Notes: generated by a model not told the origin, from the sequence alone. Shown: positions 1 through 15,300, numbered from the stretch's first letter. The stretch: DNA of 64,000 bases from Lophius americanus (GCA_037951165.1 JBBDHG010000061.1:1349501-1413500), one strand, 5' to 3'. Translations and numbers: made by a program.

Positions 1-3000
1 ATGAAGTGAGAGCAAGTCAAATTTGGCACAATGGAGACTGTTCTCTCACTTGTGTTATCCTGAAGTGAGTTTTACAGGTCAGACCTGAGCGCTCGGCCCA
101 CCTGGTTTGTCTCCCTCTTACAGACTTTACACTTTCTCCATTTCCCCCTACTCTAATTCTTGTTTTCCTTCCAAATCCATTCCATATTTTATCCCTGGAC
201 TCCTTTAAGAAAAAGTCTGCAGAGAGGGTCCAGAGAAAATCTTCTAGTTGATGAGATATTGTTGCATTTTTGGAACAATCACAGCAGGATTCTGACATGT
301 CTTGATTGAGAGCTCCAAATGTGTCGATAGAAAGATAGAGAAATTACAGCATGCGCTGCATTATCAAAGATTTCTTTTCACATACGAAAAAACGGAGGAT
401 TTCGCCAGATGTTCTTGGGCAAGCAACACAATATTTCACATACCATGTGTCAAATAAAAAACAAAGGTGATATTTTATTGAACAATGGGAAATATATTGC
501 ATAAATGGAGCGAATGTAAGAAAAATATCCTGCCCCGTGAATAGCTTTCATTATGTACTGTATATAGCCCACACAGGAGTCTTTGGCTTTCTTTAACACA
601 CTCTCACTGTCAGAATCCTGTCATTTGGCCAAAATAGAATATTGAGAATCAGAATATTCACTGTAACCAAAATGAACACAACAAACACAATAAATATTCC
701 TGTTCATAAGCACTTGTTGGGAAACTCTCTGATTTCTCAGCCATATAACCAAACGTAGCACAGTAACAATCCCCTAACTCTAAATTTTTCATAACCTGAA
801 CTGAAACATGTTCCTGTTTCTCACTTTGTCCCTCAAGTCTTGTCCTGACCCTAAAACTGTCCATATAGGTGGTTGAGCAAGTGTCACAATTTCCAAAGAT
901 ATCCTTATTCTCAAAAGGTCTAAAACACAAATTGATGCTTATAACATACAACTCCCTCTCTCTCTCACACACACACCTCACACACATACACACACACACA
1001 CACAGCTGTATTTGCGATTGCAGATCAGGAGACATTTTTTCCTTATATGGTCATGTAGTAATTTCTCTCTCAGAGGTTAGAGAGTTTATGAAAACCTGTG
1101 AATGTGGGTTAGCAGAGGAGCTGGGGAAGAAAGAGACACCAGAACAGCTCTTCCAGGTGAATTATTCTGGCCACTGTGCTGATGGCTCCACTGTTGTGTG
1201 TCATATGAATGCAGCCTTTAAGTCACTGAGTCACAGCTGATCAAAACATGTCATGAGCTCCTATTGGACTTGAGTTACTTTTCTCTTCTTTTTTTCAACA
1301 AAGTCAGCTCATATCATTTATATCAGCTCTTGTTTGAACCCATAATTTACAAAACGCACAAGTCTGGGATGCATGCAGTGACTAAATCCACCCAATCATC
1401 CTCTTCCGCCCTCCAGAAACTCTTTTCTGGTGATAGCTTAACTTTCCTTGAGGCACTTATGTATCAGCTTTGAATGTCTCCTCTCCTCTCCATCCTCTGA
1501 AACTCAACACAGACACCACGTTCACAAGATCATCTGGGGAGAATGCCCCAATGAAAGCTAGCCACAAAACCAAAGTGAACACCGTGTTCTCTTCCAAATC
1601 ATTATCCCACAAAAGAAAAAAAGTTCCAGAAAACTACCTCAACATGGCAGATTATAACGCCGCTCATCTCAGAGTCTCATCGTGGCTTACAGTAAAAGCT
1701 GTTCATCTCAGCTCTGGGATTGCTGCTGATGTAACTGAGACGTGTGTCCTTCACTCCTCGCAGAAATGTTTGAGCTCAGTGTTTATTGAGACCCCCAGTC
1801 ACATCAATCACTTCTCTAAGTACAGCATATGGAGGGTAAACCAGGAGTGGAGGATCTTACCATTGTCTATTCATCTGGGGGAGCTTAAGAAACAGTTTAA
1901 TACCTTTCACTGAAGCTCAGCTAGACTCAGACTACCAGCGCTCAGAAACAGCAGAGGGTTCTTTTAAATCTTGAATTATAACCAGGAAGTACTGGCAATC
2001 TTCAATGGCCTCTTTTCTAATCCCCTGTATGGACTTTCTACTTCCTTCTCACCGTCAGTCTAAGACATTGGTAAAATGGCCGATACAGGAAAATTATAAT
2101 AATATATCATGTATTTCATACAATAAGTATATGAAAGTGACTTTTTCTGTATTTCCCCTCTCCCACTTATATCTCTATCTCAGCTCCTCTTCCTGTTGAC
2201 CATCTGGACGCTGGTCAGACAGACCCAGACAGACCCAGACCCAGAAGGGCACCTTGACTGTGGGCGCCTTGTGGGAAAAGGCCGAAACACCAGATGAAGT
2301 CGATGCACACAATTGAAGATCTGGGGCATGTAGTAGCAGACCTAAGCGATGGTAACAGCCAGACCTAGAACAGAAGCTGAACTCTTTGCTCACCCCAACC
2401 CTACCCCATTTCTTTCAATCAATCCTACTCACACATCTGAAGTGCATTAAGGGATTGTATTAACTAGTCCTGTATTGAACTGAACCAAATATGGCAATGG
2501 CTCCACTGCAAAGAAAGGAAAGACAAAATCTGAATACATATATGAAAATATTATACAATACCTATATGTATTATGATCACTACGCTGAAAAATAGGAATT
2601 CTAGAAATGAAAAGAAAAAAGCCTAGTTTTTGGGAAATTATATTTTTTGTCTACAACGAAACGTAACTTTGCTTTAGGATTGTAATGTTAATAATATTTC
2701 TTCATTTTAATTAATGGCTTATATTGAGATACCTTATATTAAGGTATATATTACTAATATCAGGTCATTCAAAAGACTGAAATGTTCATTCTCAGTAAGT
2801 TAACTTGAATGTTTTTGGGTTATCTTTGCTTGTTATGAACAGAACTTGCTTATAGTTGGGCATATTTACCTACTGGGTTTGAGGCCCTTTAAAATGTGCT
2901 TGTTTTAAGAAAATCTAGTGAAGCAAAACTGGTTTACCAAAAATGAAAATGTGTTTTTTGCTCAAAACATTTTGAGAGTAGATACTTGGCATTTTGGCTG

Positions 3001-6000
3001 GTTTTTTTTGCAGCGCAACGGCTTTACAAGTTCGAACAGTTGAAAAGCTCGTTGACTGTTTCGTGGGGCATTCCCCTCATTCTCGCACATCATTCCATCA
3101 AAGGAGATGTCCGAATCACCCATAATCCATTTTCTCTGCTATTCGTCCTGCATTTGAAGTTTGATAAATGCATGATGGGCTTTAAGAGCGAAACACTCAC
3201 AGTGATACGTTTGCTATTGACAGACTCAGTATTTGTGATGTGCATGTAACAGACATTGCAAATTTTCATTTCCCAACTGGATGAAAGTTCTACATGTAAA
3301 AAAAAACCCCGGCTTGTCTTGAGTTTAATTGTTTGAGTCACAGTTGGCAAAAACATTTGCAAGCCAAAATAATAGCACATGTTGCCTGATGAGTCATATT
3401 ATGCATATTCAAATGGACAGATTTGTGACCAGCTTACATTGCACTCACACATGCACACACAATCTATACAACACACCAGTTATGGTTATCCCTGGATTTA
3501 CTACCTCCCATCTGTGTAATTAAGTACCGCATTCTTGGGCCTTCCTGTCAAGCTCATATTGTTTTTTTGCCCGTTCTAAAGATTTTTGTAATGAAATGGT
3601 GTCATGTTGCCCGTCATCTTACACACATGTTGATCTGTTGGTTGACAGAGCGCTGGCGCATGTTTAAACAAATACAATGGTACTGCAATAAACTATAATA
3701 TGATACCAAAGGATGATGAAGACTAAATAAAATTTCCACTTTATCCTCTCTTCTGGGTTGAGTTTCGACATTGTCTCAGCTAATATATTTCTGTCATATA
3801 CATTTTGGTTCCCTTCTTCATCACTAACGGCTGTGCAGGGGGAGTCGTGTTTGTGTATCTGTTTTATGTTTTTCAAATTTATGCTATGCACCACGAATTT
3901 CATAAATATGTCCAAAAAAAAAAAAATCCTGCTTGGCCATTCCTTTTGTTCCAATATTTTCAGTTGATGCTGAGATCATCCTGCAGAGGAAAAAATGTAT
4001 GTGGGAGTCCCCTCGTTTCCACATGAGGAGAAAGAACGCGCCGAAGCGTAATATCTCCTTCTCTATCTGTGTGTTTTATTCGCATTAACTCCAAGGGGCA
4101 TTAGGTTACCGTTTCAGTTTGTTTTTCTTTCTCTCATAGTCAATCATCCTTGAAACCTTTCTCACCCCTCTTAAGCACTGTGTATTTTGACCTTTGACCT
4201 CTATACCCACACCATGCAGACCTAGTTCCCCCGGGCGATAACCAAGACCTGGATTGAAATAGAAAGGGACGACAAACAGAAATACATTTAAATGAACACA
4301 TTTATTACATAGTGATGAACAAGACAAGAATCTCTCAATCTCTCTTATAGGTATTAATTGTGAATCATCATTTCTCTCTCTCTGTTTTTACGGAGAAACT
4401 AAATTATCTATATGATTTGATGATGTTGGCCTGATATTGGTTTACTGCAGCCAACCAAGAACCCCATAAATAAATCCTCCTTGTTCATTTGGCTGACACA
4501 CAAACGAGTAAATCAATAGATGCATACATTTCTCTCTCCACAACAGGACCCAAAGGAGAATTAAAGGAGAGCGAAGGAGAAGAGATAGAAAACTCTTCAA
4601 AGTCTTCAACTAAAGATGCACAAGCTAGTTTTCCTTTATAGAAGAGTGGGACTGTTTCTGAATTTCAATAAGCGATCACAAAACGAGCATCACTTCAGAC
4701 AAACAATATCACAGTGTGAATTATTTATGTGCCCTGTGTGGTGGGAGTCCCACGGGGAGAGCTAGATGGGACAATGTCTGCAGCACTGCGGGGACATTTG
4801 TGACCCAGAAGGTCTCTGAATACGGGTCTGCCTCCACGGGTTTGTAACAGAAACCCGAAGAGAGCCAGCTAGACTGCACATCCGTAAACAGAATGACTTC
4901 CCCATAAACATACAGTATATGTCTCTTTGGGATGTGCGGTCGGCCACAGATTCATCTTCATCTCTTTGTTTAGATGCCTCTCCAGATCCTAGCAGATTAG
5001 TGGCTCATTCATTTTGTGAATCACATGTATGGATGAGAACTGAGAACTTAAGTCACTGCTTTTGGTGTTTCATTGAAAACCAGAACATCAAAGATGAGAG
5101 ATTTTTTTGTTTCTGCAAACAAAAACATGGACTCCATTGGCCTGCGGGAGTTAACCCAGTTATTGTGTTGGCTGCAGAGTGTGACAATCTAAACTGTACC
5201 ATGCAGGGAGCTGCGCAGGAAGGCGGCGTGCAGGAATGACAATAGCAGATGGATATAATTCACTGTGTAAGAGTCCCCCTTGGCTGATATTGAACACACT
5301 AACACATGGACCAAAGTGGCTCTTGGTCTGTATCCAGCAGTACTAGAGCTGCATTACGTTTTATTCCTGTATATGACTTTAATGGGCTGGAATTGTGGTG
5401 TTGACTCGGTCGGGATTCTTGGTTCAGTGTGGTACGCATTCCTTATATCCTGTGAGTGCAGACTGAATTCAAGGAGTTTTGTTTGTTGAACTGATTGGAA
5501 TATTCAAAGAAGCTACTACTCGATTTTAGTTTGCACTGCTTGAGAAATGCGGAAAATGAAAAACGAACCTGTTTTCAATGGTGAAGAAAAATAATAGTTT
5601 ACTTAATCAAATTATGATGAAAGAATGTAAATTCACCAGACATCATAGTGAAAAAATAAGTATTCTTGGCATCTGTGTTTTAGGCTTTCGCACTATTACC
5701 CCCTCTCCCTTCTCATTTCACTTTTATCACCGAGTATTTAATGCAGGAATAGAAGGTAAGTGGGCACTAATGACCTCTGATGTAAAACACATATTCACAG
5801 ACTAACGGAATAAACATATGAATTTAGTCTTATTGAACAATACGAACCATTTCTTGACTGATAAAAAAAAGGCAGCAGAATGAAACAGAATATTAAATCA
5901 AATGTGAAATAATCCTAGAACTAGAATTTATTACATAAAGCATTTTGACTACCTGGCTCGTCCGTTCACAAAGTTCTGTGGGTATTGGTTGTGTAGGTTT

Positions 6001-7460
6001 TGTGTCACTAGGCAAAATGTTGTAAAACGCAACGTTGAAGAGAAGTGAAAAAAAACCCCTTGCTCTGTCCTTTTATCCAGATAAGCAGCAACATTCTTTC
6101 CTGGCCCATGTTCCACCCCTCCATCAAGTTTCATGGAAATCCATCCTGCAGTTTTTCCATAACCCGGGACACTGTGGACAATATAACCTCCTTTGTAGAG
6201 GTAATAGAGAGTCTTTTAAAAGAACAATTTTTTTGTAGTCATTTCTTTGACCTATGAACAAACATTTTTCCTCAATAGCTTTACTTTTAACTATTATATA
6301 TTTTCATCAAAATAGCTTTTGATTCACTCAATCCCTTCATTAAAGTTATATTAAATTCAATTGAGTCCTCAGATATTCATTCATAAGAAAAGGAAGGCAG
6401 AGACAATATATAATGTGATAATTAGGACAAATCATCTGCAAATAAACCCAAATGTTGTATATGAATGATCAGCTGTGGTGTTTAATTGTGACATTTTAAC
6501 TTTAAACGTGGTGTGACAATTTATATGCAACCAGAGGGGTTGGGTGGGTGGGTGGATGGATAAATGCAGAAGAGCCTAAGCAACAATAAAGTGAATCTAA
6601 GCAAGGGAGATACAGAGAAAAGGTTCGAATGGGAACGAGGGATGGATAAAAAGAGAAGGGTAATAAAAATGTTCAGGAGAGATCTTTATTTTGCTTAGGT
6701 CTCAGACTCAAAGTGAAAGCAGATGGCACTCTAGTCTGGAATAGTTTCCACTTGAAGTCTTAGATTTGTGTTTGCTCGTTGTTTTTTTGCTCATTTGTTT
6801 TCCTCAACCCGTATTTTTGCATGCCCACAGATATGAGTGTACACACAAATCCTGACTGTGCTTACCAGAACATATTTATGCAGACATATGAGGATTTGCT
6901 TTAAAGTGTATAAAGATTTGAAGGCGGCGTTATGCATCATAACAAAGCTGAGCTGGACTTTGGGAGCCACTTAAGTGGAAGTGGAAAAAGAAATGTGACA
7001 GAAACCCTAGAAGTAAATAAAATAAGTGTGTGGCTCAACACCACAGCTAAACAACGTTGAAAGGTTCATATGAGGTCATCTGACAATCATGTTGGTCTGG
7101 CAGTGCAATAATGTGCAGAAGCAGCTAACAATACCGAGGCGCTTATTTATTCTCCTCTGCGATGACATGAATGATGTTTGCAACCTGCACATCTGCAATC
7201 TGACCCAGAGACGAGAAGTCAGGGAAATAACCAACTCATGCGTTTATCTTTGTGTAAATGGGCAATGCAATTTGGCATCAGACAGTAGAAAGTGTGTGAG
7301 CCAATTGTATGATGTCAGCTTGCAGAGTTCACATAAACTAGTATCTATGATAAGTCCTCAGTCTGACAGGCGAGCCTTACTCCCAACCTGAGCGGAGAGT
7401 GAGGAGTGGGTCGATGTCTCAGAGCCCACCCCAGGCTGTAAGCTGACCGTAAACAGATCC
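1..7460. other. gene-poor flank, nothing assignable
   Basis: Only scattered ORFs of under 150 codons with chance-like composition. A (CA)n-rich tract at about 957-1005 is the only clear structure. I see no exon with recognisable protein similarity. Confidence 0.5.
957..1005. repeat. CT/CA microsatellite
   Basis: Short (CT)n run passing into interrupted (CA)n, ending before AGCTGTATTTG. Confidence 0.85.
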
Positions 7461-7464
7461 ACAT

Positions 7465-7580
7465 ATGTAGTGACACTGACCCGCCATAACATTAAAACCA
7501 CATGTCTAATAGTGTTTAGGTCCCCCTTTTGCCACTGACACCCCTCTGCGATGCATTGTACCATCCAATCAGACTTTATC
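7465..7580. repeat. teleost interspersed repeat fragment
   Basis: Contains CCATAACATTAAAACCAC and a following TTTAGGTCCCCCTTTTGCC block that I recognise as a high-copy repeat of fish genomes. I cannot assign the family with confidence. Truncated on both sides. Confidence 0.6.
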
Positions 7581-7612
7581 AGATATTTGGGCTAAACTAG
7601 CTCTTCTGTGGG

Positions 7613-7815
7613 ATCAGACAACATGGGCTAGCCTTTGTTTACTACAAATCAATAAGCCTTGGGCTAAGGATATGGGCTGGCAAAGATCAGAGCTAGGCTA
7701 ATGTCAAAGCTCAGCTAAGGACATGGCTAGGCAAAGATCAAAACTAGGCTAAGGTCAAGGTTAAGCAAAGGACAAGGTCAGGCTAGAGTCACAGCTAGGT
7801 TTAGGACAAAGCACA
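7613..7815. repeat. degenerate minisatellite, about 51-bp period
   Basis: Diverged repeats built on GGCTAAGGxxATGGCTxGGCAAAGATCA. Two well-matched unit starts at 7663 and 7714 are 51 bp apart. A third, more diverged unit follows from about 7760. Confidence 0.7.
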
Positions 7816-10680
7816 AACAGAGTGACCAATTGCCACAAGCCAACCAGGAACACCCAACAACACCTGCATCTCAGGAGATGCTTTGAACGAATCGTAATCA
7901 CATGGGCAATCTTTGCTAAACTTGTGAAAATCTTACACATTCACAAAAAGATAACCGATATTATTCTAAATTCATTTATCCGTGGTTATTATGTTTTGGC
8001 CGAAAGATGAATCGCTATCTGTTAATAACGTACGATCAGTGCCTTTTTGGGTTCTCTAATGACACACAGGTTTGGCCAGTAATCAGCTCGGTCTGTGCGC
8101 ATCAACCACATGCACAGGTGCAGACATGTTTATACATGATTAAGATGTTCTCAGCACCGCCAGAGAATCACTGTTTCGGTCACCTCCTCCATCACGTACA
8201 GTTGCGGCAGGGGAGTTGTGTTGTTTGTCTTATTTTTAACCGGTGATTAATGATGCAAGCTACTCCTCTGCGAGCAGCCTCCCATGTGCCCATAATTTAG
8301 TGAAAAGCAAGAGGTAAATATTAAAATAATTCTGCTGCTGTGTGTCCAAACGCACACAGAACATGCTGTAGTATTCACAAGGGTGGTTGGATCCAGTTCA
8401 AGCTTCAACTTCATGGTATGCAGTTTTCACATATCCCAGGGTCTGTTTCACCGAGGATTACATTGTCCTCCACCCTCAATCTTTTTATCTGTGTCGAGGG
8501 CCAAAGAATGCGTGATGTCAGACTTTATTTTTTTCATTTATTTTTTTATTTTATTGCTTCTATACAGTTGTTAAGTAGTTTATTGTAAAGGATGGGAAGG
8601 TCTGAAGCAATAATTACGCTATCTCAAACCGGTTGTATTTATACTTAAAAGATCGGTAGCATAATTGGTTTCTGAAACAATGAACATAGAAAACGTTTTG
8701 TTTTTTTACAGTCTATATTTAACTACTGTTTTACTGTGTATGGAAAAAAAGGATTAGTCTATTATGACATTCTGTTTTATTTACCCAACATCAAAACATT
8801 TAGGAAATTGGCATAAAATACATTTAATGTTTCTTTCTTCAAATATGAAAGAAGAGAATACTAAAGAAATAACTGACAGGTCATAAAGGTGATGTTATGC
8901 TGCAAAAATGCTACCAAAAATTGGCACGTTGAACATTGTTTTAAAACCGTATCAAGCTTAGAGTCAACCCCAAGTCTGACCTCAGACTCCAGTGGTTTAA
9001 CATACTGTATCAGTGTACTGTTACAGTCTTGGCATGACTTCAATAGCCTACAATATGTCTAATAAATGTCATAATATTGACTAAAAAATGCAGTAATCCC
9101 CAATATCATCCAGTGGAACCCAGGAACACAGAAGATATTGGGTCTGGATTTGGAAAGAATTCACAGTAGGCAGGAAATATTCCAAAATAAAACTACTTCT
9201 TTCCATCTCTCCCTCTCCTCATTCATCCATTGCTGGCCTTGACATCTTACTGTTCCTCGGAGTGGCATACCAAGCTGCCAGGAATCCAGCAATACTCCAT
9301 CTGAGATATGTACAACCACATAACCATATCCGTTACAACCTGGAGGACTCACACAGCGGGGGGCAGAGGAGCGCGAGAAAGAGAAGAACTGGAGGTTGGG
9401 TGCCAAGAAGGGAGTGAAGAAGCCCATGCAAAACTTGCCCTCTGTCAAAAATCCCCCCTGTAGTCTCTCTGAAATGTGAGGGGAGATGATGTTTTGGGTT
9501 TTTGGTTGTATATCTACAAATAACAGCTGTCAGACAGAGCTGGGGAGAATGTCACGAGGTTCATAGAGAAATTTGGATGCTGTTCCAAAATGTGGGAATG
9601 GGACAAGATACAAAGACAAATGGTGTCATGACTTGTCCCTGATAATGGATTTTCAAGGTCATGCTGTTTAGTCGGCTGAGGGTCACTGAGAAGGATCAGT
9701 GAATGTTCACACGAGTCTAGGATTCAAAACCTCTGACCTCTCAGCTCCTTCTATTCATGCTTGTAACTAAACATATAATTAAGTATGGATATAATGACAT
9801 TTTTTAGCAGTAATTGATTTATTTACAAAACCTTTTCAATGTCTGTAAGAATTTCAGCATTTCAACGCCATGTTTTTGACACAGCACTCAAGTAGATGGT
9901 GTTTTCATCTAACACCTAGACTGCAAGTATAAACCAACCAAAATCCAAAATTTGAGTTTTTTTGGGAGCCTGAAAACACAAACAATCTGAAAAAGGTTTA
10001 CCGAGTCTAATGATTAAGAATTGTCACCTTTACTGTGAAAATTGGCAAACTTAATAACTGTACCACCAAAAAGCGTACACTGTAAAATGTTATAAGTTGG
10101 TTTTAAAACTTAGGAAACTGGATTCCCTCAAAAATATAAAGTCATTTATTAAAATGAAGTTTAGACTTTAGATTTATTTTACTAGGCCACTCCTACTACT
10201 ACTTTGTTTTACTCAGTAATTTGGAGGAAATATGTTTTCAGACCTTTTTTTGAATAACCACAAAAGAAGAACTTCCCTTTCTAGTGAAACTGTTATCATG
10301 TTATCAGGGAGCCTAATTCTTGTTTGTACATACTCTTTAAAAATGTTGTAAATGAAGCCTGCATCCGGAAAGGGATTAAAATGGATCAACAGAACCACAA
10401 TAACCTTCATTTTTCTTCACACACTTTTACCTTCCGTTACTGCCACCAGATCTTGCCAGTTCTTGTTCTTCCTCATTCAGTAGTAATCCTCAGCCTGTAT
10501 CCTTCCCCTCAAGATACAGTGTAGTCTAAGTTTGACAGAAAGGGGCTTTGGAAAGGTGCAATACCCTGATGCATCAGCGAGGGTCTCAAACGTTTGGAGG
10601 GAGGGGAGTTAAGGGAGTCAGCAGCAGACGACACAATAGGGGAGGTGGTAATGATGAAAGTGAACTCTGGCTGAGGTTAC
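7816..10680. other. no gene seen
   Basis: AT-rich sequence with short chance ORFs only. No splice-bounded coding segment or recognisable repeat was found. Confidence 0.45.
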
Positions 10681-11789
10681 AGCGGGAGTCTGATTTCTGG
10701 ACAAGACTGAAATGTGGGAGCCCTGGGGGACACCTCAAAGATATCCTCAGCACCCTTGTAAATCATCCACAGCTGACTGTGCCTGACTTCCCTACGTGAG
10801 TATCATACATATGTGGTCTGTGGCTGTCAATGGTGAGGAAGCCAAACCCGTCCTTTCAGACAAGAACCATTGGTTACGAGGCTAAAACAATGAGCGAAAT
10901 TGTTCGAATGTGACTTTTGCATTGCCACCCACTTTGACCTGAATAATCCATTAAGATCTTTTGACATTTCCAAACATAATAAATATAAATGTGTGGAATA
11001 AGCCACTTTTGTAAATCACGGGGGGAAAAAAACAGATTTTATCAGACAGAAAACAACATCGTTGGAATAGCGAAACCCAAACCTTGTAAAATGTAGGGTA
11101 TGATTTCTCCTTTCTCTGCTACCCGTCTCGCTCAAGTCTGAGAGAGAGAGAGAGTGTAAAGAAATGTGGTTTCATTACTCATTCAGGCCAAAACAAATTG
11201 TCCCCCTTTCCTGATTTTATTCACAGAAGCAGTCTGTGTGAGACACCCTGGGAGACCTGAGGAGTCCTGAGACACTGGGTTTTAATGAACGCAGGAGCCA
11301 ACATATCCTGACTCAGCTTCCACTACTGCTGCTGACAGCTGCCCTGACTCAGTCTTTTCAGAGAAACACTTAGTTGTCATTTACTGTAATGATTTATTGT
11401 ATGAGGGACGCCATGAACTTCTCAAATTTCCTACTGATTTTCTCTAAGGTGGAGCAACATTTCAAAGTATCAACAGTCTTAACATCATCACTACAATCAA
11501 GCAGCATGCTCAAAATATTGTATGATTTGATATAACCCTCACCAGATTTAGCCTTGGTTTCTTGCCTAATCATGACTACACCTTCTTAACACGTGTACCG
11601 ACCTTCCACTTGGCTCTCAGATTGATCTATGAAAGTAGATATGTAAAAGCAGCATTTACAAATATGACAATTAACAAGCCAGTCTAAACGTGTTAAACAA
11701 CAATGAAGATGTCAACCTTGCTGCAATGTAACTTAATAACCCTTTAATATCCTGCTCATCAGTTTGGTGGTGCACATTTTGAGTCTCTA

Positions 11790-11960
11790 TTTCTTATTGA
11801 AACATTGGTGCCACTTCACTGAACCTGTTTATAATATCACCCCAGCGTTTATATGGCAAAGAGTAAAGGGTCAAGATTGGAGCCATGGGGGACACCACAG
11901 GTCAAACGGGCCAGAAAGCAGGAGTCATTGGAGGCTATGGAGAAAGACTTATTTGATAAA
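11790..11960 (-). mobile_element. LINE reverse-transcriptase fragment (copy 1)
   Basis: On the minus strand this reads CGVPHGSNLDPLLFAI, a damaged version of the conserved GVPQGSxxGPLLF block of non-LTR retrotransposon reverse transcriptases, followed by stops. It parallels the copies at 12150-12330 and 32940-33070. Dead fragment. Confidence 0.7.
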
Positions 11961-12149
11961 TATGATTTTTTTTTTTGGGGGGGGGCATGACACATGTAAG
12001 AACTTACTAAAGAGAATTATGTATCATATGCTTAGCTAAACAATTTCATATTATATGGTAGCATGATTTATAGAGTTTCAGGTGTTAAATTAAAGTAAAT
12101 TAAGTGCCATGAAATGAAAAACACAAAGAAATACTTTTTTCCATACTTT

Positions 12150-12330
12150 TTTTCCCCCTTGGCGACTACATCAAAGGGTTGATTGTTGTGAAGTCTGTTT
12201 CTTATTGATAAATGTTTGCCACATGACTGAACCATAAAGGGATTCAGTCTCATCACATATATGCTGAAGAGTAAGGGGCCAATAATGGAGCCCTGGGGGG
12301 ACATAACAGGCATAATAAAAATATGCAACA
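12150..12330 (-). mobile_element. LINE reverse-transcriptase fragment (copy 2)
   Basis: Minus strand encodes MSPQGSIIGPLLFSIYVMRL, the reverse-transcriptase motif B region of L2/CR1-like non-LTR elements. The catalytic YADD block is not preserved. The surrounding ORF (12068-12370) is just this fragment plus flank. Confidence 0.75.
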
Positions 12331-12379
12331 AAATCTTTTTTCCAGGTTTTCTTTTTCTTTGTGAAGACATTAAAGGGTT

Positions 12380-15300
12380 ATTACTATACGTGTTTTAAAG
12401 AAAATGTTTAGATTTTCTCTTATTTAATCTTTTATATGTCTATAGTGTTAATCAAAAAGGGACATTTTGCACTAAAACACTACAATACGGCGTTCATATA
12501 CTGCGTGGAGCTCTTACCATCAGCTCTCACCCTGTACAGGAGTGTGATGCCGCTTGTTGAATCTGCCAAAAAAATGTAAGGACGTTTATTTAAGTTGAAA
12601 TAATGTTGATACACTAAGCCATGCTGCTTAGCAATCCTTTAACCCCTCCAACTTAATCTAAACAAAGGGTTGAGCAAACGTTTAATGCCTTCAGTACGTA
12701 TGAAGTCCAACGTTTTGAGCTGAGGAGACAGGCAGTTGGACCGTCTCAATGATAAGCCTGAGCCACGGATCATCTTAGCCAAAAATTTACATACAACTGA
12801 TCTCACTCTTGCTGTAAGTACTCCATAATACCATATTCAACTTCTCCACAGACTCATCGGAAGGAAAGTAGAGTCAGTAAGAAGAAGTTTGGGAAAAAAA
12901 GACCTGAAAAGCGTCTCTAAACAAATGTGGTAGTTCTCCAACAATGGGCTGTTGTCCCCGACTGTCCGACTGTTCCGACTGTATTTTTTAGTAATAAAGC
13001 CCCCTAAACTGAGAAAGATATGAACAAAGAGATTGACATATAATATAAACAAGACAGATCTCCTCTAGTCACTTCATACGCACCAAATTTGGACTAAGGT
13101 TCCAACCATTGACAATGGTTAAGAAATGATGTCCAAAGGCATTTGGAGATAAAGCTCCTCCTATGGATGGAAATATATAACTGATCTTTCCCCAAATCAC
13201 CCCAGTTCTTCCTCACACTAAGATTTATGGGGTTTTAAATTTCCATGACATAGCTTTACTGTTGCATCCGCGGCGATGACGATTCCATAATATCCCTGAC
13301 TTTTCGGGAATATTACTGAACGGATTAAATGAAAAATGTACAAAACCAATTGAATAACTGGTTTCAGCTGGACTTGACGCACTCTGTTCTGATTACTACC
13401 AGCCATGTTCAATCAAATCATCATAGACCATTTTCACAAGAATTAAGTTGTCTCGCTAGTCCCACCTGCAGCAGACTATGCCAAAATTAGAAGACTTCGG
13501 GTAGGAGGTGACTAAGTACTGGGAAATGTTAAAAAGCTGTTTCTCAGTCTCTGAGACTCAACAGTTTTGAGACACATTATCGACGAATGAAGAAGACTTG
13601 TAGCAATGTACCTTGGCAGTACCTTCCAAAATGCCTCCAATAAGTCACAAAAGCTAGAATATCCTAGGGACAGCAGACATCTCTCACATAAATAAAGGTC
13701 AGTGTTGATGGCTCCACTATTCCAAAGACACTGAGCCAATCTGGTGATGGTGAGCGGGGAAACATACCTCTTTTGGGGGAAAAATTCTCTACGGACTACG
13801 AACTGTTTGGAAGCCAACATTCCCATTATTGCTGTCAAAATTCTGACACAGCAATCCACAGAAAGAACATTATTCCTACAGTTAATCACGGAGTGGCAGA
13901 GTCATGTCGAACGGATTGTCTTCTGCACCAGGGATAGAATCATTTATCATAATAGAGGAAAACATTAATTCCGTCCAACAAAGAAAATTCTGAGAATGTC
14001 AGGTCATCTGTCTGTGTGTTGAAGCACATCTGGATCAAAGGGAAGGACAATCATTCCAAGTAGAAGAGAAAGTCCAGAAGAAATAAAATTAACGTTCTGT
14101 AGTGGCCAAGAGCAAACTTGGACGTGAAATGGACTGACATTCTGTTTGGAACCTGTGGGGGTCTCAGAAAGGAAATAGTCAATACTTGGTTGAAGCCAAA
14201 AGGACTCAACACTAGAACAAAGAATTTTAACTCTGTGCATGTGTTCCTTCAACAGCAAAGAATGATGCCATTAACCATGAATCAATGCTGCAGAATATCT
14301 GTCTATGAATGTATTTCACCTGAAACATATTTTGGACAGAAAGACGGGTGAAGGAGGGAGAAATCATGAATACTTTTGTAATGAAATTACAAAATGGATT
14401 TATTGTGAAGCATTGTGTGGTTTGAGATGAAGCAGCATCTTGGTTCCATTTTCAAGTATAGGACTTTCAAATTAAATAAGATTAAAGAACAGTGTGGGGT
14501 TTTCTTTGTCATGCGTCCGTTATAGGTTATATTTATTACAGGTGTGAATTTTGATAATAACAAGGTGAATTGCTGGCTGCTATTTAGGTAATCAGACTTT
14601 TTTTTACTGCTTCTTGATCTGAGCACATGCAGAGTAACCCCCATTCAGCCACCAGCTGCACTCTTCCCAGTCTCATGCTGAGACTCTTGCATCAGGACAC
14701 GCGCACGCTTGAAAACACAAACACTGTTTACACATACAAATCAAAAAATCAATCAAAAAGCAGAAGTGAGTTAATCCAGGTGACCTCAAAAGCCACTGTG
14801 AGCTAGTTGACCCCTGAGAGGTATTTATGCTGCTCTTGAGTTTCTATGAAGACATTGTTTTCTCACTGAAGCCAAGGAGGATTAGAATGAAATGGGAAGT
14901 TAATGAATGGATTTCCTGAGAACAATGTGCTTAAGAACAACAATTGCTAACGGCTGCGTAAGAGCAAAATGCAAAACAAATGAAATCGGATGAGTTGCGC
15001 TGCTTTCACTCAACCCGTTCTTAAAGTGTACATGCATGAGATTTCACTCAGAAGAGACGACCAGACGAATAATCTAGATGGAATGCCAGATGTAATCCCA
15101 AATGATCCACCAATCCACAAGCAGAGTTTGCAGTTATTGTTCCTATTTGAGAAAATATGCAGCAGATAATGCCTGATGTTTCCTTGACAGTGAGGGGGTC
15201 AGTGAGCAGCAGAGCTTTGGATGAGACTCCAGACACAGAGGAAAAACATCAGGTGCACACATGATCTGCTGAGCCACAGGGAAAACTAAAAATGCTGAAA

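Noticed and set aside
1470..1913. 147-codon plus-strand ORF
   Set aside because: No domain, no signal peptide, no splice context, and average codon composition; likely chance.
9161..9448. 95-codon minus-strand ORF
   Set aside because: No recognisable motif; no supporting splice or promoter context.
10715..10735. GGAGCCCTGGGGGACAC, like the LINE motif-B sequence of the three copies
   Set aside because: Only about 17 bp match and the flanks do not align with the other copies; possibly chance.
12068..12370. 100-codon minus-strand ORF
   Set aside because: It is a dead LINE reverse-transcriptase fragment, not a host gene.
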